Shown here one piece after another: positions 5,056-6,704 of a stretch of DNA of 6,704 nt. Origin of the DNA: an uncultured Oxalobacteraceae bacterium (GTDB taxonomy: Bacteria; Pseudomonadota; Gammaproteobacteria; Burkholderiales; Burkholderiaceae_D). Where the stretch lies: contig CALKVB010000112.1 of the NCBI GenBank assembly GCA_937996605.1, positions 1 through 6,704 on the forward strand, given 5' to 3'. Position numbers and translations under genes: made by a program. Positions within the stretch are counted from its first letter, which is position 1. The number at the start of each line of letters is the position of its first letter. The notes beneath the pieces are model-generated. The model was not told the DNA's origin, did no database searches, and saw only the letters and a list, made by a program, of their open reading frames with translations.

Positions 5056-6704
5056 ATTCCCTCGCTGGCGCCCGATACCAACCCTCTTTCGGCACTATTT
5101 TGTCTTTCTCAGGGTCGCCCAAATAATGTGGCGACATAATTTGTACATTGTATTCATTGAATACGTCTTGAATATTGGCATGCAGAGCGCTTATCACTTC
5201 GGCACGTGGTATCGGCTCGTTAGGTGCTGCGTGGCAAATTAGCAGATATTCTGGATAAAAGTCTGATAAGGCGGTTTGGAATACTTTAGGCGATGGTTCT
5301 GACAGCAAATGTGGTGTTCTGCGTGTCGCTTCAATTAGCATTGCCTCTACCTGACGCCAAGGGGTGTCATAGCCTATCGTGACTTTGGTATCGACCACAA
5401 AACCTTGTCCATCCACGGTACGCGAGTAATTTTTAGTGACGTTACTAAGTACCAGTGCATTCGGTAGCGTAATCTCCAATCCCATGCCATTGCGTATCCG
5501 TGTGGTGAACATACCCAAGTCGGTGATCGTGCCTTCATGGCCATTCACGTGAATGAATTCACCTTTGCGATAAATGCGCGAATAGGTCAGGATCAGGCCA
5601 CTTGCGGCTTGGCCGATCAGGCTGGAAGAACCAAGTGAAATCATTAAGCCGACTAATACGGAGACACCTTTAAATGCTTCGGTACCGGAACCTGGTAAAT
5701 ACGGATAGGTCATCGTGAGAGCAAAGAGCCAGATCGCTACTTTAGTGATGCGACGGGTCGGCGTGACTACATCAGGGCCAAGCCAACTGAGAGTGATACT
5801 GCCATTTTCAACACGATCATAAAACGCATTAAAAACCTGCACTACCAAGCGTGCCAAGAGAAAAATCACGCAAGCGGTAATGATGCCTGGTATCGATTTG
5901 AGGATGGCATTACCTATCGTCGAAAATAGTTCAAACAGATAGCTGTTGAGTTGTTCACCGAGCGGGCGAGTGAACGGAAATTGCGAAAGTACGAAACTCA
6001 GCCATTCGTATCCCATGAGGAATACGATCAACCAAGATACGGCGTGCATCAGTTTGCGTAAGGCGATTTGAATATGGGTACGTTGTATCAGATTCCCTTG
6101 TACCAGTTGATGACCGTCGAGTTTTTCTCGCGCTAGTGACAGTATTTTGCCGAGCGCAGCGCGGCGCAATCTGAACAATATCCAAAGTGCGATGGCGAAA
6201 ATCAAACTGGCACCGGCAGCATAAGCACTGGCGCGCAACATGCGATCCAAACTGCGGCTTTCTTGCGTCTCTTTGAGCACGACACTAATTCGTTCCGCGG
6301 CTTGTTTGCTAATGGATTCTAGTGTTTCTTGCTGAAACGGATCAACGTCGTCTGGCGCAATATAGAAACTACCGGCACCGTCGATTTGTATCAATTTACC
6401 AGGCGGCATATCGGCGATGCTGACACGATGCTCTCCAGCGATGGCTAATTGTTGTTGTATGCGTTTCTGGGCACGGCGTACGCGTTCTTCCGGTTCGATG
6501 CCGAGTACGGTCGCATGGAGATTGATGATCTCGCGGTTCAAAACATTGAGGCTAACTTCTTTGTTGCCGCTACCGGTGCGAACATTGTCCGCTGTGGTAA
6601 TGACTGAGGAAATAGGCTTCGGTGTCGTTAGGTTTTCTGGTTCCGCGGCCACCGCAAACAGCGTACAACAAAACAAACTTAGAACAGCGACATAACGATA
6701 TATC
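5054..6704 (-). CDS. MscS-family mechanosensitive channel with periplasmic N-terminal region, 5'-partial
   Basis: The frame continues past TTG 6676 to the window edge. The added residues IYRYVAVLS complete a signal peptide running through LFCCTLFAVAA before EPENL, so TTG is internal. The start lies outside, possibly with only the G of an ATG at 6704. Numbering from codon 6676 (540 residues), a charged, helical periplasmic region spans about 12-145. Membrane segments lie near 148-170, 210-231, 263-284 and 308-327. The Gly/Ser/Ala-rich pore helix (337-367) includes LGSSSLIGQAASGLIL. The MscS beta domain follows (369-420; KGEFIHVNGHEGTITDLG, then TLPNALVLSNVTKNYSR), and then the alpha/beta cytoplasmic domain (425-515) ending at SPHYLG. 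MscS channels open under membrane tension to release solutes after osmotic downshock. The extra helices and periplasmic part are common in larger family members, and no separate ligand domain was recognised. It lies upstream of ycaO on the same strand, across a 117-156 base gap. Confidence 0.92.
   Translation of the reverse strand, partial: IYRYVAVLSLFCCTLFAVAAEPENLTTPKPISSVITTADNVRTGSGNKEVSLNVLNREIINLHATVLGIEPEERVRRAQKRIQQQLAIAGEHRVSIADMPPGKLIQIDGAGSFYIAPDDVDPFQQETLESISKQAAERISVVLKETQESRSLDRMLRASAYAAGASLIFAIALWILFRLRRAALGKILSLAREKLDGHQLVQGNLIQRTHIQIALRKLMHAVSWLIVFLMGYEWLSFVLSQFPFTRPLGEQLNSYLFELFSTIGNAILKSIPGIITACVIFLLARLVVQVFNAFYDRVENGSITLSWLGPDVVTPTRRITKVAIWLFALTMTYPYLPGSGTEAFKGVSVLVGLMISLGSSSLIGQAASGLILTYSRIYRKGEFIHVNGHEGTITDLGMFTTRIRNGMGLEITLPNALVLSNVTKNYSRTVDGQGFVVDTKVTIGYDTPWRQVEAMLIEATRRTPHLLSEPSPKVFQTALSDFYPEYLLICHAAPNEPIPRAEVISALHANIQDVFNEYNVQIMSPHYLGDPEKDKIVPKEGWYRAPARE

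Overview
The window looks like one end of a contig from a Gram-negative bacterium, most likely a Pseudomonadota (beta- or gammaproteobacterium). The reasons are the secreted and inner-membrane proteins typical of that envelope, an E. coli-type YcaO fused to an OsmC domain, an MscS-type channel with a periplasmic N-terminal region, and mid-range base composition. I cannot fix the genus from sequence alone. The first ten bases are identical to the end of an Illumina adapter and are probably not genomic.

Layout, left to right. (1) On the minus strand, a 93-residue two-helix membrane protein (532-813) is followed 40 bases downstream by a prolipoprotein diacylglyceryl transferase (Lgt)-like membrane protein (1-491). 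The Lgt-like gene runs off the contig end and lacks its C-terminus. (2) A 174-base divergent spacer (814-987) holds two small dyads, a weak minus-strand promoter candidate and the ribosome binding site of the next gene. (3) On the plus strand, a compact DUF1801 (YdhG/Fra-like) protein occupies 988-1368. (4) Converging on it after only 17 bases is a minus-strand series of three genes. In transcription order these are an MscS-family mechanosensitive channel (5054-6704, start beyond the right edge), an OsmC-YcaO fusion protein (2699-4897 or 4936), and a membrane-anchored or exported seven-repeat RCC1-like beta-propeller (1386-2657).

The ycaO-like gene and the RCC1-like gene are 41 bases apart with no terminator between them, so they are probably co-transcribed. 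The channel is separated from ycaO by a 117-156 base spacer carrying two perfect 7-bp inverted repeats, so it may be a separate unit. No RNA genes, insertion sequences, CRISPR arrays or phage genes were seen.

Most of the window is ordinary chromosomal content. The points that deserve a second look are the adapter remnant, the OsmC-YcaO fusion with an RCC1-like exported partner, the Lgt-like protein lacking the canonical catalytic histidine, and the dyads in the spacers.
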